Source: Flavobacteriaceae bacterium
GTDB lineage: Bacteria > Bacteroidota > Bacteroidia > Flavobacteriales > Flavobacteriaceae
Direction of reading: 5' to 3'
Assembly: GCA_009886265.1 (NCBI GenBank)
Contig: QXZR01000085.1
Span: forward strand, 1 to 45,733
DNA length: 45,733 bases
Shown here: positions 1 to 8,942 of the stretch, piece by piece
How the letters are laid out: each line of letters opens with the position of its first letter
How positions within the stretch are numbered: the stretch's first letter is position 1
The notes under the pieces: model-generated
The model's database searches: none
Seen by the model: only the letters and a program-made list of their open reading frames with translations
Told to the model about the DNA's origin: nothing
Program-made: the position numbers and the translations under genes

Positions 1-366
1 ATTATTAATGTCATGGTTTTGTATATCGCTGGTCATATAGGGGCTTAAGACGGGCTTATCTAAAGCCTCCATCCAATTGTTTTGTTCAGCGGCTTTGGCA
101 AACACACGGTATATAGACATGGGATGCTGAAAGTTGCCGTTGGCTGTGTCAGCATAATAAGGAATGGAGAAATCCATTAATTCTTGGGCATGAGAAACCG
201 CTGTGAACCGCTTTAAAACAACAGGGTTGTAAATGCCAGTAGCTACACTAGAGCTTGATTTTTTTTCTGCATTAAAAACAACAAATGACTTCCCCTCATG
301 CTTCAAAACCTCTGTCAGCGCCCAACCAGCGAGACCAAAGCCTACAATAAGTACGTCATGTTGCAT
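1..366 (-). CDS. FAD-dependent oxidoreductase, partial (N-terminal 122 residues)
   Basis: The gene runs off the left edge, so only the N-terminus is visible. It begins MQHDVLIVGFGLAGWALTEV, a beta strand followed by a GxGxxG dinucleotide-binding loop, which marks an FAD/NAD(P)-binding Rossmann fold of the DadA/glycine oxidase type. Substrate cannot be told from this part. The segment TGIYNPVVLKRF resembles the second conserved block of such oxidoreductases. It lies downstream of gldN in the same direction, separated by 31 bases that hold an intrinsic terminator whose T-run touches the ATG at 366-364. A flavin oxidoreductase after the gldKLMN block is, from memory, common in flavobacteria. It is probably cytoplasmic, since no signal peptide is present. 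Confidence 0.8.
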   Translation of the reverse strand, partial: MQHDVLIVGFGLAGWALTEVLKHEGKSFVVFNAEKKSSSSVATGIYNPVVLKRFTAVSHAQELMDFSIPYYADTANGNFQHPMSIYRVFAKAAEQNNWMEALDKPVLSPYMTSDIQNHDINN

Positions 367-391
367 AAAAAAACCCACAGGCGTGGGTTTT
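367..391 (-). terminator. Intrinsic terminator after gldN, abutting the next start codon
   Basis: On the minus strand a perfect 9-bp stem (AAAACCCAC / GTGGGTTTT, loop GCCT) is followed by a T-run, and the ATG of the FAD oxidoreductase starts directly after the last T. It should end the topA-gldN transcript, or act as a read-through gate for the next gene. Confidence 0.8.
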
Positions 392-397
392 GATTAA

Positions 398-1228
398 TTA
401 GTTAGACCAAAGGTCTTGCTCAAAGTCTCGAATTACGTTTTTAAGACGCTCTGACTCTATCAACTGCATAAATGGGTCGTTAACATATTGATCAACCGGT
501 CTGTCATTAAAGACATTGTCAAGGGCATATATGCGCGCAGTAAATCTTCTTGAAGTTAGTAGTTGGTCAAAAGTAACACGACTTGCATTATTTCTATCAT
601 CAAAAACGAGTTGAGCATGAAGGACAGGGCGTAAATCCTTGTACCACAACCAAAATAAATCAACGGGCTCATCATTAGCCAAATTGTTCATGTCTTTACC
701 GCGTGGCATAATGCCTAATAATCGATAACGCATTTCGCCTATACGCTTATCAACATACCAGATACCTTTAATTTTATATGAAGTAATATCCATAGACTTT
801 AAGGGCACAACTTCTGGTCCATCACGATTTTCAAGACGCTTTAAGTATGTTTCCTTATCAAAAAGCTCCGTAAAATTGGGGTTTGCATCATTATAAATGT
901 CATGAATTCTTCCATCGAGGATTGCCTCCCTTATGGTACGCCAAAGAGATTTACGCTCGCTCGTGTAAAGACCATCTTTAGGAAAAAACAAAGGGTGATT
1001 GAATTTTTCAGATAAGTCTATTTCTTCATAGACAACCTTACTCCACATGATATCTTTATCATCTACATAAGGATATTGTAAATACTTCTTCTCTGATAAT
1101 TCTAACTTTTGCTCATCTGACAACACACCTATTTCACTTGGCTGGTCAGCGTTGAGCACATTGACTTGCGCTTGCAAGAACATGCTGCAGCACATAAACA
1201 AGAAAACAGGATTTAGATACTTTTTCAT
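398..1228 (-). CDS. gldN: Type IX secretion / gliding motility protein GldN (PorN)
   Basis: 276 residues with an N-terminal signal peptide (hydrophobic residues 7-20, ending near QAQ), so periplasmic. The family forms, with the lipoprotein GldK, the ring under the outer membrane of the type IX secretion system and contacts the GldL-GldM motor. Recognisable parts are VDDKDIMWSKVVYEEIDLSEKFN near residue 55 (strongly family-like), the central YRLLGIMPRG block and the WLWYKDLRP stretch. The ATG shares one base with the gldM stop codon (TAATG), implying translational coupling. It is the last gene of the gldKLMN block and is followed by a terminator. Length is near the usual family length. Confidence 0.93.
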   Translation of the reverse strand: MKKYLNPVFLFMCCSMFLQAQVNVLNADQPSEIGVLSDEQKLELSEKKYLQYPYVDDKDIMWSKVVYEEIDLSEKFNHPLFFPKDGLYTSERKSLWRTIREAILDGRIHDIYNDANPNFTELFDKETYLKRLENRDGPEVVPLKSMDITSYKIKGIWYVDKRIGEMRYRLLGIMPRGKDMNNLANDEPVDLFWLWYKDLRPVLHAQLVFDDRNNASRVTFDQLLTSRRFTARIYALDNVFNDRPVDQYVNDPFMQLIESERLKNVIRDFEQDLWSN

Positions 1229-2931
1229 TACTTAATGGTTAAGGCAAAGTCTGTTACTTTAATATCGTCTATAACTTGGGTTTCCGTTTTTACCTGAGCT
1301 TCAATGTTATAAACAAAAATAATATCTCCCCGTGATGCATTATCCAAATAAGAACGAATAACGCGAGAGTCTTTAATTCTATTAGAATTAATTGGAATAG
1401 CCGCTCTACTACCTACTTTGATATTAAAGCGCTTTACGGTTACATTCAGGTTGTAATCAAAGTCATCAGGAAATTTAGCAGCAATGGTACCAGACGGAAC
1501 ATATTCTCTGATGATTTCACCACTGTTGAATTTACCAAGACGCTCACCCAAATCAATAGAACCTAGGGCAGGAGGCAATGGTTTAATTCTAAAGTCTTGC
1601 CCAGGTGCGTTAATGGTCGATCCATTAATTTCTCCAGAAACAAAAATACGCATGCTCTCACCTACTTTATCTCCATCTGGAATAGCCTCAAATTTTAATC
1701 CATTACGGCGTACTTTACCGTTGGTGGCACGAACGCTTAATTTATTGTTTGGAATACCAGGGATTGAAATAGACAAATCGTTAGGCAATCCGCGATACAC
1801 AACCTTCATTTGATCAGCAGAAATAACAGCGTCATTAGGCTTGTCAATTACAGATATTACTTGCGCTACATCTACAGATTGTTCTTTATTGTTACGTTCG
1901 AAAAAGAGCTTTCCGGTCAACTTATAAGAGCCCGGAGTACTAAAGCGTTTCTTAAGCTGGACACCACCCGCAGCAATTTCGAAGTCTCTACCTTGACGCA
2001 TTGGTCGGTCGTTAAGCGAAAGCTCAACTCTGTTGGGTTTAAAGTTCGAATCTTTTTTACCCATTACAATAGAAGCATCAACCAATTCACTTGTATAGTA
2101 AGACGATTTAGACGTTTCTAAAAGTGTTTGGTATTTGTTAAGTCCACCCTCGTGCGCATTGATGGTACTCAACATATTCTCCAAAATTTTATTCTCAACA
2201 AATCGAATATCAGATTGGATTTTGGTGAGTTTAGATAATGAAGCAATTAATGGGAAACCTTTATAGTTGTACTCTAGAAAAGGTTGTTGCTTACCTTCTC
2301 TATTTAAAACCATTTCGGAATAGGCAAAGCGCGTGAATAAATCATTTAAAAAAGAAAAGTCAAAGTCAGCGTACTCTCCTTCGGGAGCGTCTTCTGTAGG
2401 CGTGTCTTTTTCTGCGTCAGCTGCTAAAAAAGCATCCAGCACTTGCTGGATTTTAGCAGGGAAATTTGAAAATTGATCAACAAACTCCTGACCAGCTTCG
2501 GAATATTGATCACCAGCAAAAAACATTTCGTCTAAATACTGAGATTTGTCCATTACTTGATAATCTACAATGGAATCAATCACTCCAGTGGCTCTGTCCT
2601 CACGACTAATACGATAACCGTTTTTACCTGTGTTTATCAAGCGATTTTTCAGCGTATCAATATAATTGTAGTATGCATCAGCTATGGATTTTATTTGAGG
2701 GGTGCTTTGGGCAGCAACTTTGTAATATTCATTATTACTGTTGTTGCTGAACAAATCGTATTTCTCATCACTATCCATAACCAAATCTTGGGTTGCAGCA
2801 GCGATATCATCGTTAATTACACCCAGTGTAGCCAATACTTCCTTACTTATATTCAACGCCAACATAGCGATGAATACCAAGTACATCATATTGATCATTT
2901 TCTGCCGAGTATCCTGTTTAGCTCCAGCCAT
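1228..2931 (-). CDS. gldM: Gliding motility / T9SS motor protein GldM
   Basis: 567 residues. The N-terminus MAGAKQDTRQKMINMMYLVF followed by a single hydrophobic helix (about residues 12-35) is diagnostic of GldM, the inner-membrane-anchored shaft of the proton-driven GldLM motor. The rest is a long periplasmic part made of a helical bundle and Ig-like domains that reach the GldK/GldN ring. The protein is somewhat longer than F. johnsoniae GldM (about 513 residues from memory). Part of the excess is an acidic, low-complexity insert around residues 170-190 (EKDTPTEDAPEGEY). It starts 2 bases after the gldL stop and overlaps gldN by one base, so the four gld genes are almost certainly one transcript. 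Confidence 0.95.
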   Translation of the reverse strand: MAGAKQDTRQKMINMMYLVFIAMLALNISKEVLATLGVINDDIAAATQDLVMDSDEKYDLFSNNSNNEYYKVAAQSTPQIKSIADAYYNYIDTLKNRLINTGKNGYRISREDRATGVIDSIVDYQVMDKSQYLDEMFFAGDQYSEAGQEFVDQFSNFPAKIQQVLDAFLAADAEKDTPTEDAPEGEYADFDFSFLNDLFTRFAYSEMVLNREGKQQPFLEYNYKGFPLIASLSKLTKIQSDIRFVENKILENMLSTINAHEGGLNKYQTLLETSKSSYYTSELVDASIVMGKKDSNFKPNRVELSLNDRPMRQGRDFEIAAGGVQLKKRFSTPGSYKLTGKLFFERNNKEQSVDVAQVISVIDKPNDAVISADQMKVVYRGLPNDLSISIPGIPNNKLSVRATNGKVRRNGLKFEAIPDGDKVGESMRIFVSGEINGSTINAPGQDFRIKPLPPALGSIDLGERLGKFNSGEIIREYVPSGTIAAKFPDDFDYNLNVTVKRFNIKVGSRAAIPINSNRIKDSRVIRSYLDNASRGDIIFVYNIEAQVKTETQVIDDIKVTDFALTIK

Positions 2932-2933
2932 AT

Positions 2934-3545
2934 TTAGTTTTTCATTGCGCCTAAAATGTCGGCGTATTTGGCATTAAGGTCTGAAACCATATTTTTCATT
3001 GTCGCCAATTCAGCGTGCAATGCATTCATATTGGCAACTACCTCGCTATGTGCTTTTGGTTCCGTTGCAACAGCTTCTGTTGTGGCATTGTAAGCTGCAG
3101 ATAACTGCTCTAATGCTTGATTCGTTTGTGCAACATTGCTATTCAAGCTTGTCATGTTTTCAGGCAAATCAGCAGGGACTTCCAGTGACCCTGTTGCGCT
3201 TACCGCACTGCTAAGGCTTGTGCCTAATGTCTCTAATTGTGATGTCGCATTTTGATAGGCTGTCTTCAATGCTGCTGCCTCAACAGCAATATCAGATAAG
3301 TCTGTTGCATCTTCAGAACCTGCAGCAGGTGCGTCTTCACTTAACAAAACATAACCTCTAAAACCAGCAATAAGAAAGATAAAAGCCTCTGTTACCAAAC
3401 CGATAGTAAGCATGGTATTTCCTGATATAAAATCAGAATTGAAGTGCGTGATTTTCATCAATGCACCAATAATAACTACAGATGCACCCGCTCCAAATAG
3501 AAGCTCAATTATATTTTCAGGTATTGGAAATTTCTTTTTATTCAT
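2934..3545 (-). CDS. gldL: Gliding motility / T9SS motor protein GldL
   Basis: 203 residues. Two closely spaced transmembrane helices (about 17-33 and 42-62) are followed by a cytoplasmic, coiled-coil-like tail rich in Ala, Thr, Leu and Asn. In the family the helices form a pentamer around the GldM dimer and convert proton flow to rotation. The key charged residues are present: Lys31 in helix 1 (ALMKITHF) and Glu53 in helix 2 (GLVTEAFIF), matching Lys27 and Glu49 of the F. johnsoniae protein by a constant offset of four. It lies 6 bases after gldK and 2 bases before gldM. The tail (residues 70-203) is less conserved and carries many potential heptads. Confidence 0.94.
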   Translation of the reverse strand: MNKKKFPIPENIIELLFGAGASVVIIGALMKITHFNSDFISGNTMLTIGLVTEAFIFLIAGFRGYVLLSEDAPAAGSEDATDLSDIAVEAAALKTAYQNATSQLETLGTSLSSAVSATGSLEVPADLPENMTSLNSNVAQTNQALEQLSAAYNATTEAVATEPKAHSEVVANMNALHAELATMKNMVSDLNAKYADILGAMKN

Positions 3546-3551
3546 AATAAT

Positions 3552-5006
3552 TTATTGTTGTTGTGAGTCGTTAGCGCCTAAATAGTCTCTTACTAAACGG
3601 AAGCCCAAATAACTTCGGGCACTATCGGCATATTCGTAATCTCTTGTCGCAACCCGTAAATAGTAGGCAACATCTTTCCACGAGCCCCCTCGGATTACTT
3701 TTTGTTCATCAGTAATGTTAGAATAGTTAGGGTTTACGGATGAAACAAAATCGTAAGTATCTTTGGAGTACGTTGAATTTGTCCACTCTGAAACGTTACC
3801 AGACATATTATAGAGTCCGTAATCGTTAGGCTCATATGAATCTACCTCTACAGTGTATAAAGACATGTCAGCAGCATAATCACCACGTCTGGGTTTGAAA
3901 TTAGCCATAAAACAGCCACGGTCATCGGTAAGGTAAGGACCTCCCCAAGGATAGATGGCAGATTCCAGTCCGCCTCGAGCTGCAAATTCCCATTCAGATT
4001 CGGTAGGTAATCTAAACTTTCCTGTTGTAGACTTACGCTTTTTTCTACTGCGCAAATAGTCATTTCTAGTTTTTGTTCGCCAGTTTGCAAAGGCTCTAGC
4101 CTGATTCCATGTTATACCAACAACTGGGAAAGTAGCATAGGCTTGATGCCAAAAGTAGTCGTTGTGCATGGGCTCATTGTAGCTGTATTTGAAGTCTTTA
4201 ATCCAAACTGTGGTATCTGGATAAATTTCATATACTTCATGTCGAGCAAAACTTGATCGAGCGCTATCAGGATTTTTAATAGCGTTGCTTAAATCAACAC
4301 TTGTAAAACGATACTTAAGAAGCTTGGTGTCTATAGCAGGTTCCCCGTTAAACCACTCTTTTTCTGGTAAATATATTATCTCTTCAAAAACACGCGCATA
4401 ATCAACATCTGGGTAATCCTCGCGATCTTTAATGATATCTACGTCTTTATTAAGTGGAAGGTGATAATGAAATTCGTTGTCTGGAGCATCTTCTGTTTCA
4501 TAATAGTTTGAAACGACGTCCGAAAAGTTTTCTTCTAAAAATTGTTGATACCCACTTTTTTCATCCTCATTGTCGTTTTCAAGCGCATCCATATCATAAC
4601 CAGGAAGATATTCAAGTATGGGGTTGGTTTCAAATTCTTCATCAGAAGTAGGGAATTCTGAAACAGAGAAATAACCACCATTGAGCAATGCTGCTTTAGC
4701 TAGCTCTGTTCTGATGATGGAATCTTTAACCCACTCTACAAACTGCATGTATTCAGCATTGGTGATTTCGGTTTCATCCATCCAAAAGGAACGCAAGGTC
4801 ACCGTTTGCGTTGGATTGTCATTGGAAGCAATAATATCTTCATCTGAAGACCCCATGATATATGAGCCGCCAGGAATTAAAGCCATTCCATGAGGCTTCT
4901 GGGGGTAAAACTTCTTTTGCTTCACACCGACTAGCTCACCTTGGTTGGATTTACCACAACCAATTAGGGTCAATGCGGCAAGAAAAAATAGCGGTACCTT
5001 TTTCAT
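3552..5006 (-). CDS. gldK: T9SS ring lipoprotein GldK
   Basis: 484 residues. The N-terminus is a lipoprotein signal (hydrophobic 5-16, lipobox LIGC, Cys17). The body has the formylglycine-generating-enzyme (FGE-sulfatase) fold: GGSYIMGSSDED near residue 47, WMDETEITNAEY, then GITWNQARAFANWR, FRLPTESEWEFAARGG, NVSEWTNSTY and GGSWKDVAYYLR in order. GldK is structural, not an enzyme: it forms the outer-membrane-side ring with GldN. A 56-base gap separates it from the upstream arginase-like gene and could hold a promoter, although no clear TAnnTTTG box was found there. The start is fixed by the signal peptide. Confidence 0.95.
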   Translation of the reverse strand: MKKVPLFFLAALTLIGCGKSNQGELVGVKQKKFYPQKPHGMALIPGGSYIMGSSDEDIIASNDNPTQTVTLRSFWMDETEITNAEYMQFVEWVKDSIIRTELAKAALLNGGYFSVSEFPTSDEEFETNPILEYLPGYDMDALENDNEDEKSGYQQFLEENFSDVVSNYYETEDAPDNEFHYHLPLNKDVDIIKDREDYPDVDYARVFEEIIYLPEKEWFNGEPAIDTKLLKYRFTSVDLSNAIKNPDSARSSFARHEVYEIYPDTTVWIKDFKYSYNEPMHNDYFWHQAYATFPVVGITWNQARAFANWRTKTRNDYLRSRKKRKSTTGKFRLPTESEWEFAARGGLESAIYPWGGPYLTDDRGCFMANFKPRRGDYAADMSLYTVEVDSYEPNDYGLYNMSGNVSEWTNSTYSKDTYDFVSSVNPNYSNITDEQKVIRGGSWKDVAYYLRVATRDYEYADSARSYLGFRLVRDYLGANDSQQQ

Positions 5007-5062
5007 TAAATTTTAAATATTGTTAACCTTATACCAAAAGCATTGCACCAAAAATATGGAAT

Positions 5063-6199
5063 TTAATGCATACTTCGCTTAACTGATTTCCACCAACGGC
5101 TAGGAATTTCTCCTTTTTGGGCCAATCGGTAGTCTTTTTCAGCACATGGTAATAACGTAACTTGGTCATTATTATTATGTTTACCTTCTTTTGGGACCTC
5201 AATCCACCAACGTTGACTTTTCTCACTTCTATAAAAAATCAATTCTGCTTGTTCTTGTGGAACAACGAATTTTGTACAAACTTCGTGTGTTGAAAACGGA
5301 TATTCGTTCACACGATGACAATATCCCTCAAGCACATACCATATCATTTGTGCGAGCAACTGGTCTGTTCTTAGGCTGTCTGAAATATTAAAAACACCCA
5401 AAACGCTTAGTCTATCACTCAAGCCCGCGTAGCGCATGAGCTTACAAATTTGCGCGCCATCAAAGCCATTGGGCAATCCTTTGGGATGGTCTAATTCGCT
5501 TGCTTTTACCGAACTCAAATCGACAGAAAGAATATCTGTATCTCTTAAAATCGGTTCAGACTCGTGTATATCAGCCGATAAATCCCCTAGGCGATAGGCA
5601 TCAAAAAAGAGCTTTTGCATGAGGTCCAACTCTTCCTGAGAAACGTAATATGATTGGTAACCAAGATTGGTAAACTGCTTTAAGTTATTTGGTTTCTCGG
5701 TAATAATTTTTGACATATAACTATCATCTGAAACCAAAACGCCAGGCTCTCCAAAATCAAGGCGTGCATCAATTGAAGTTAAGTTCACATAAGTGTTCAT
5801 ACCACTGAGCCCCCTAAACATGCCAAGTGTATTTTCCTGCTCTCCCCCAACAACAATTGTAAGAATATTGCGCTGATGCAGTTCTTTCACCAATGTTTTT
5901 AGTGCAAATAAGGTGTCTTTGGGATGGTCGCCACTGTGCAACACACCAAGGTCAGCACATGCAAAATCCCAATTTCCAGCGAAAAGTTGATAGAATTGTT
6001 GTCGAAAACGCAAATGCAATGGTTCTCCTTTGACCAACCGTGGCTCTAGCGACACCATAGCAACACGTATTTCTGTCAATTCTGGAATTCCGTCTTTTTG
6101 GGTGTGAATAAGAAGGTTGCGCCCTATAACTTGCTCTGGCAGCATTAGGTTGTGCGCCAAGAGTCGGTCATCAATAGGATTTAAAAAGTCAAAATCCAC
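5063..6199 (-). CDS. Arginase-fold (formimidoylglutamase-like) protein with lost metal ligands
   Basis: 378 residues, reading from a GTG codon 2 bases after the topA stop. The overall pattern is that of the ureohydrolase (arginase/agmatinase/formimidoylglutamase) superfamily: a beta strand ending in VVGGEQE (residues 116-122), NLTSIDARLD (139-148) and ILSVDLSSVK (223-232), matching the family motifs GGDHS, DAHxD and SxDxDxxDP. The metal ligands are largely gone: His of GGDHS is Gln121, His of DAHxD is Arg146, and the second Asp of SxDxD is Ser229. A dimanganese site is therefore unlikely and the protein is probably not a hydrolase, although databases often label such proteins formimidoylglutamase. 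I recall similarly degenerate relatives in other flavobacteria. It sits between topA and gldK on the same strand, suggesting a structural or regulatory role; function unknown. Confidence 0.75.
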   Translation of the reverse strand: MDFDFLNPIDDRLLAHNLMLPEQVIGRNLLIHTQKDGIPELTEIRVAMVSLEPRLVKGEPLHLRFRQQFYQLFAGNWDFACADLGVLHSGDHPKDTLFALKTLVKELHQRNILTIVVGGEQENTLGMFRGLSGMNTYVNLTSIDARLDFGEPGVLVSDDSYMSKIITEKPNNLKQFTNLGYQSYYVSQEELDLMQKLFFDAYRLGDLSADIHESEPILRDTDILSVDLSSVKASELDHPKGLPNGFDGAQICKLMRYAGLSDRLSVLGVFNISDSLRTDQLLAQMIWYVLEGYCHRVNEYPFSTHEVCTKFVVPQEQAELIFYRSEKSQRWWIEVPKEGKHNNNDQVTLLPCAEKDYRLAQKGEIPSRWWKSVKRSMH

Positions 6200-6201
6200 C
6201 T

Positions 6202-8679
6202 TTATTTCTTTTTGGTACGCTTTTTCTTCTTGGGTTTTTGTTTCTCAAGGTAAGACATCGCCTGAGTTAGCGTCATTTCCGACACATCAATCGTTTTTTG
6301 AAGTTCGACTTTTTGCTTGCCTTTAATGATATTGTGTCTGCCCCAACGTGCTTTTTCAACTCTTACGCCTTCATCTTCCCAATTGTGAACAACGCGTTCT
6401 GCTTCTTTTTTCTTCTTGTCCTCAATTAATTGGGCAATATCTGCATCTGTCAAATTATCGTAATCGTATTTTTTTGAAACATTGACAAACCAGCCATTCC
6501 ATTTGATAAAAGGACCAAATCGTCCAACACCCTTAGTAACCGGGAGTTCTTCGTAAGTAGCAATGGGTGCATCGGCAATGCGCTTTTCCTTAATGTATTC
6601 AATGGCTTCTTCAAGCGTAGTGGTCAACGGGTTTTTTCCTTTTGGTAGTGAGATAAATGTTTTGCCGTGACGCACATAAGGACCGTAACGCCCATTGTTA
6701 ACCTCTACAGCTTCGGAATCAAATTCACCCAAATGCAAGGGGAGTTTAAACAAGTCTAACGCCTCCTCAAAAGTGATTTTTGTCAGTTGTTGATCGGGGT
6801 GCAAACTAGCAAACAAGGGTTTTTCTTCCTCTTCAGCAGTTCCTATTTGAGCCATGGCACCAAACTTCCCTAAACGAACACTAAGCTGGCGTCCCGTTTT
6901 TGGGTCAACGCCTAATATACGTTCGCCTATTTCACGCTGTGCATTTTCCTTAACATCTTCAACAACAGGATGGAAATCTTTGTAAAATGATTTCATCATG
7001 CTTTTCCAATCTTCATTTCCTAATGCTATCGAATCAAAGCTTTGCTCTACTTCAGCGGTAAAATTATAATCTACAACACGCGGGAAATTCTTTACTAAAA
7101 AATCATTGACCAGCATCCCTACGTCAGTAGGAACCAATTTGCCTTTTTCAGAACCAACACGTTCGCTGAGTATTTCTTTTTTAATGTCATTTTGCATCAA
7201 AACCAGTTGGGTGTATTTTCTTTCATCGCCCTCAACAGTTCCTTTTTCAATGTATTTACGATTGATAATCGTTGTAATTGTCGGTGCATAAGTTGAAGGG
7301 CGTCCAATACCCAGCTCTTCCAAACGCTTTACAAGAGAAGCCTCTGTGTAGCGGGCCCGAGGTCTGGTAAATCTTTCCGTCGCTGTTATCGTTTTGGCGT
7401 CTAATTGCTCGCCTTGGTTAACTTTTGGCAACAAGCCCTCTTGCGCATCTTCCTCTTCGTCTTTTCCTTCAAAATACACCTTAAGAAATCCTTCAAAAGT
7501 AACCACCTCACCACGAGCAGTAAATTTCTTATCGTGCTTGTCGTTGCTAATCTGAATAACGGTTCGCTCCAATTTGGCATCGCTCATTTGAGAGGCTACG
7601 GTCCTTTTCCAAATCAATTCATACAGTCGCTGCTCGTCGGGTGCAGCATCAACGCGCATCCTAGCTAGTAGTTTGGTTGGGCGTATGGCCTCGTGGGCCT
7701 CTTGTGCGCCCTTATTTTTTGTTTTAAACACACGTGTTTGTGCGTAATCGGGCCCATATGAATTGGTGATGACCTCACGTGCTTCGTTAAGGGCCTGCTT
7801 AGAAAGGTTAACACTGTCGGTTCGCATATAGGTAATGTGCCCTGCCTCATACAAACGCTGGGCATTTGACATGGTTCTACTAACCGAAAAACCAAGTTTT
7901 CGAGAAGCTTCCTGTTGCAAGGTCGAGGTGGTAAAAGGTGCCGTTGGCGATTTGCTCGCTGGCTTTTTTTCCAAATTTGACACTGCGAAAGCAGCACCGA
8001 TGTTTTGTGATAAAAAGGCATTTGCCTCCTCCGCAGTTTCGTAAGTAGCAGCAGAAGATGCTTTAATGGCTTTTCCTGAACCCGTCAGAAAAATAGCATG
8101 AATTTTATACGATGCTTTAGGAGTGAAGGCTTCAATTTCACGTTCGCGCTCCACAATGATACGAACCGAAACCGATTGTACACGACCAGCAGAAAGACCC
8201 CCTTTTACCTTGCGCCACAGTATGGGCGAAAGTTCATAACCCACCAATCGATCTAAGACACGACGTGCTTGTTGTGCGTCTACCAAATGTTGATTGATTG
8301 ATCTTGGGTGTTGGATGGCATTCTGAATGGCATCCTTTGTGATTTCGTGAAAAACAATGCGTTTGGTACTCTGTTGATTTAGGTCGAGTTGTTGTGCTAG
8401 GTGCCAGGCAATGGCTTCTCCCTCTCGGTCTTCATCACTAGCCAGCCAAATGGTTTCTGCTTTTTTAGCCAATGTGCGTAGTTCCCGTACCACCTTTTTC
8501 TTGTCGTCGTTTACAATATAGTTTGGACTAAAATCGCCCGCTACATCAACACCCAATTCCTTGGCGGGAAGATCGGAGATGTGCCCATAGCTAGACACTA
8601 CTTTGAATTTATCACCCAAAAACTTTTCAATTGTTTTGGCTTTTGCGGGTGATTCAACGATGACTAAATTCTTGGACAT
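6202..8679 (-). CDS. topA: DNA topoisomerase I
   Basis: 825 residues, type IA topoisomerase that relaxes negative supercoils. The Toprim domain comes first (residues 1-115: LVIVESPAKAKT with Glu9, and SDEDREGEAIAW with Asp82/Asp84), then the central type IA domains with the catalytic tyrosine in HITYMRTDS (Tyr284) and SLVKRLEELGIGRPSTYAPT. The C-terminus has no four-Cys zinc fingers. It carries glycine-containing repeats (RYGPYVRHGKTFISLPKG, RFGPFIKWNGWFV) and a Lys-rich tail (KPKKKKRTKKK), the usual Bacteroidota arrangement. It is divergent from miaB and heads the minus-strand run that continues through the arginase-like gene into gldK-N. Confidence 0.97.
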   Translation of the reverse strand: MSKNLVIVESPAKAKTIEKFLGDKFKVVSSYGHISDLPAKELGVDVAGDFSPNYIVNDDKKKVVRELRTLAKKAETIWLASDEDREGEAIAWHLAQQLDLNQQSTKRIVFHEITKDAIQNAIQHPRSINQHLVDAQQARRVLDRLVGYELSPILWRKVKGGLSAGRVQSVSVRIIVEREREIEAFTPKASYKIHAIFLTGSGKAIKASSAATYETAEEANAFLSQNIGAAFAVSNLEKKPASKSPTAPFTTSTLQQEASRKLGFSVSRTMSNAQRLYEAGHITYMRTDSVNLSKQALNEAREVITNSYGPDYAQTRVFKTKNKGAQEAHEAIRPTKLLARMRVDAAPDEQRLYELIWKRTVASQMSDAKLERTVIQISNDKHDKKFTARGEVVTFEGFLKVYFEGKDEEEDAQEGLLPKVNQGEQLDAKTITATERFTRPRARYTEASLVKRLEELGIGRPSTYAPTITTIINRKYIEKGTVEGDERKYTQLVLMQNDIKKEILSERVGSEKGKLVPTDVGMLVNDFLVKNFPRVVDYNFTAEVEQSFDSIALGNEDWKSMMKSFYKDFHPVVEDVKENAQREIGERILGVDPKTGRQLSVRLGKFGAMAQIGTAEEEEKPLFASLHPDQQLTKITFEEALDLFKLPLHLGEFDSEAVEVNNGRYGPYVRHGKTFISLPKGKNPLTTTLEEAIEYIKEKRIADAPIATYEELPVTKGVGRFGPFIKWNGWFVNVSKKYDYDNLTDADIAQLIEDKKKKEAERVVHNWEDEGVRVEKARWGRHNIIKGKQKVELQKTIDVSEMTLTQAMSYLEKQKPKKKKRTKKK

Positions 8680-8697
8680 TGATAGAAATTAAAGCAA

Positions 8698-8705
8698 CAA
8701 AAGTA
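8698..8705 (-). promoter_or_regulatory. Promoter -7 box for topA
   Basis: On the minus strand the sequence TACTTTTG matches the Bacteroidota -7 box TAnnTTTG, 18 bases before the topA ATG. A clear -33 TTG at the standard spacing is not visible, so the call rests on the -7 box and its position. Confidence 0.55.
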
Positions 8706-8912
8706 GGCGAATTTATGTTTTGTAAAAATTGTAAAGCCGTATTTACTGATAAAAAAGCTTCAGAGCAGCATGTTTTTTCATCAAAAGACGTGGTTTTAAA
8801 GCATGGCCCTTAACTGCTACAACATCAGATATAATTTTGGTTTTATCTCGCTAATTTTAATGGAAAATATCTCCTGTTTTAAAAAACTTGCGGTATTGCA
8901 TTGACAAACACC

Positions 8913-8925
8913 TGACAAAATGTCA
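8913..8925. promoter_or_regulatory. Palindromic operator candidate TGACA-N3-TGTCA before miaB
   Basis: TGACAAAATGTCA is a perfect inverted repeat of TGACA with a 3-base spacer. Its right half falls where the -33 element of the miaB promoter should be (about 8921-8923). A related TGTCA-N3-TGTCA lies upstream of groES at 13170-13182. It is a likely protein-binding site, possibly of the sigma-54 activator encoded in this operon; the identity of the binder is inference. Confidence 0.5.
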
Positions 8926-8942
8926 ATTTCGATGATATTTTG

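Noticed and set aside
1484-2977. Several plus-strand open frames opposite gldM
   Set aside because: Low-complexity shadows with no start signals; gldM is unambiguous on the other strand.
8804-8818. TGGCCC...GC as a sigma-54 promoter before miaB
   Set aside because: The GG and GC are separated by nine bases, not ten, and the -24 core is TGGCCC rather than TGGCAC.
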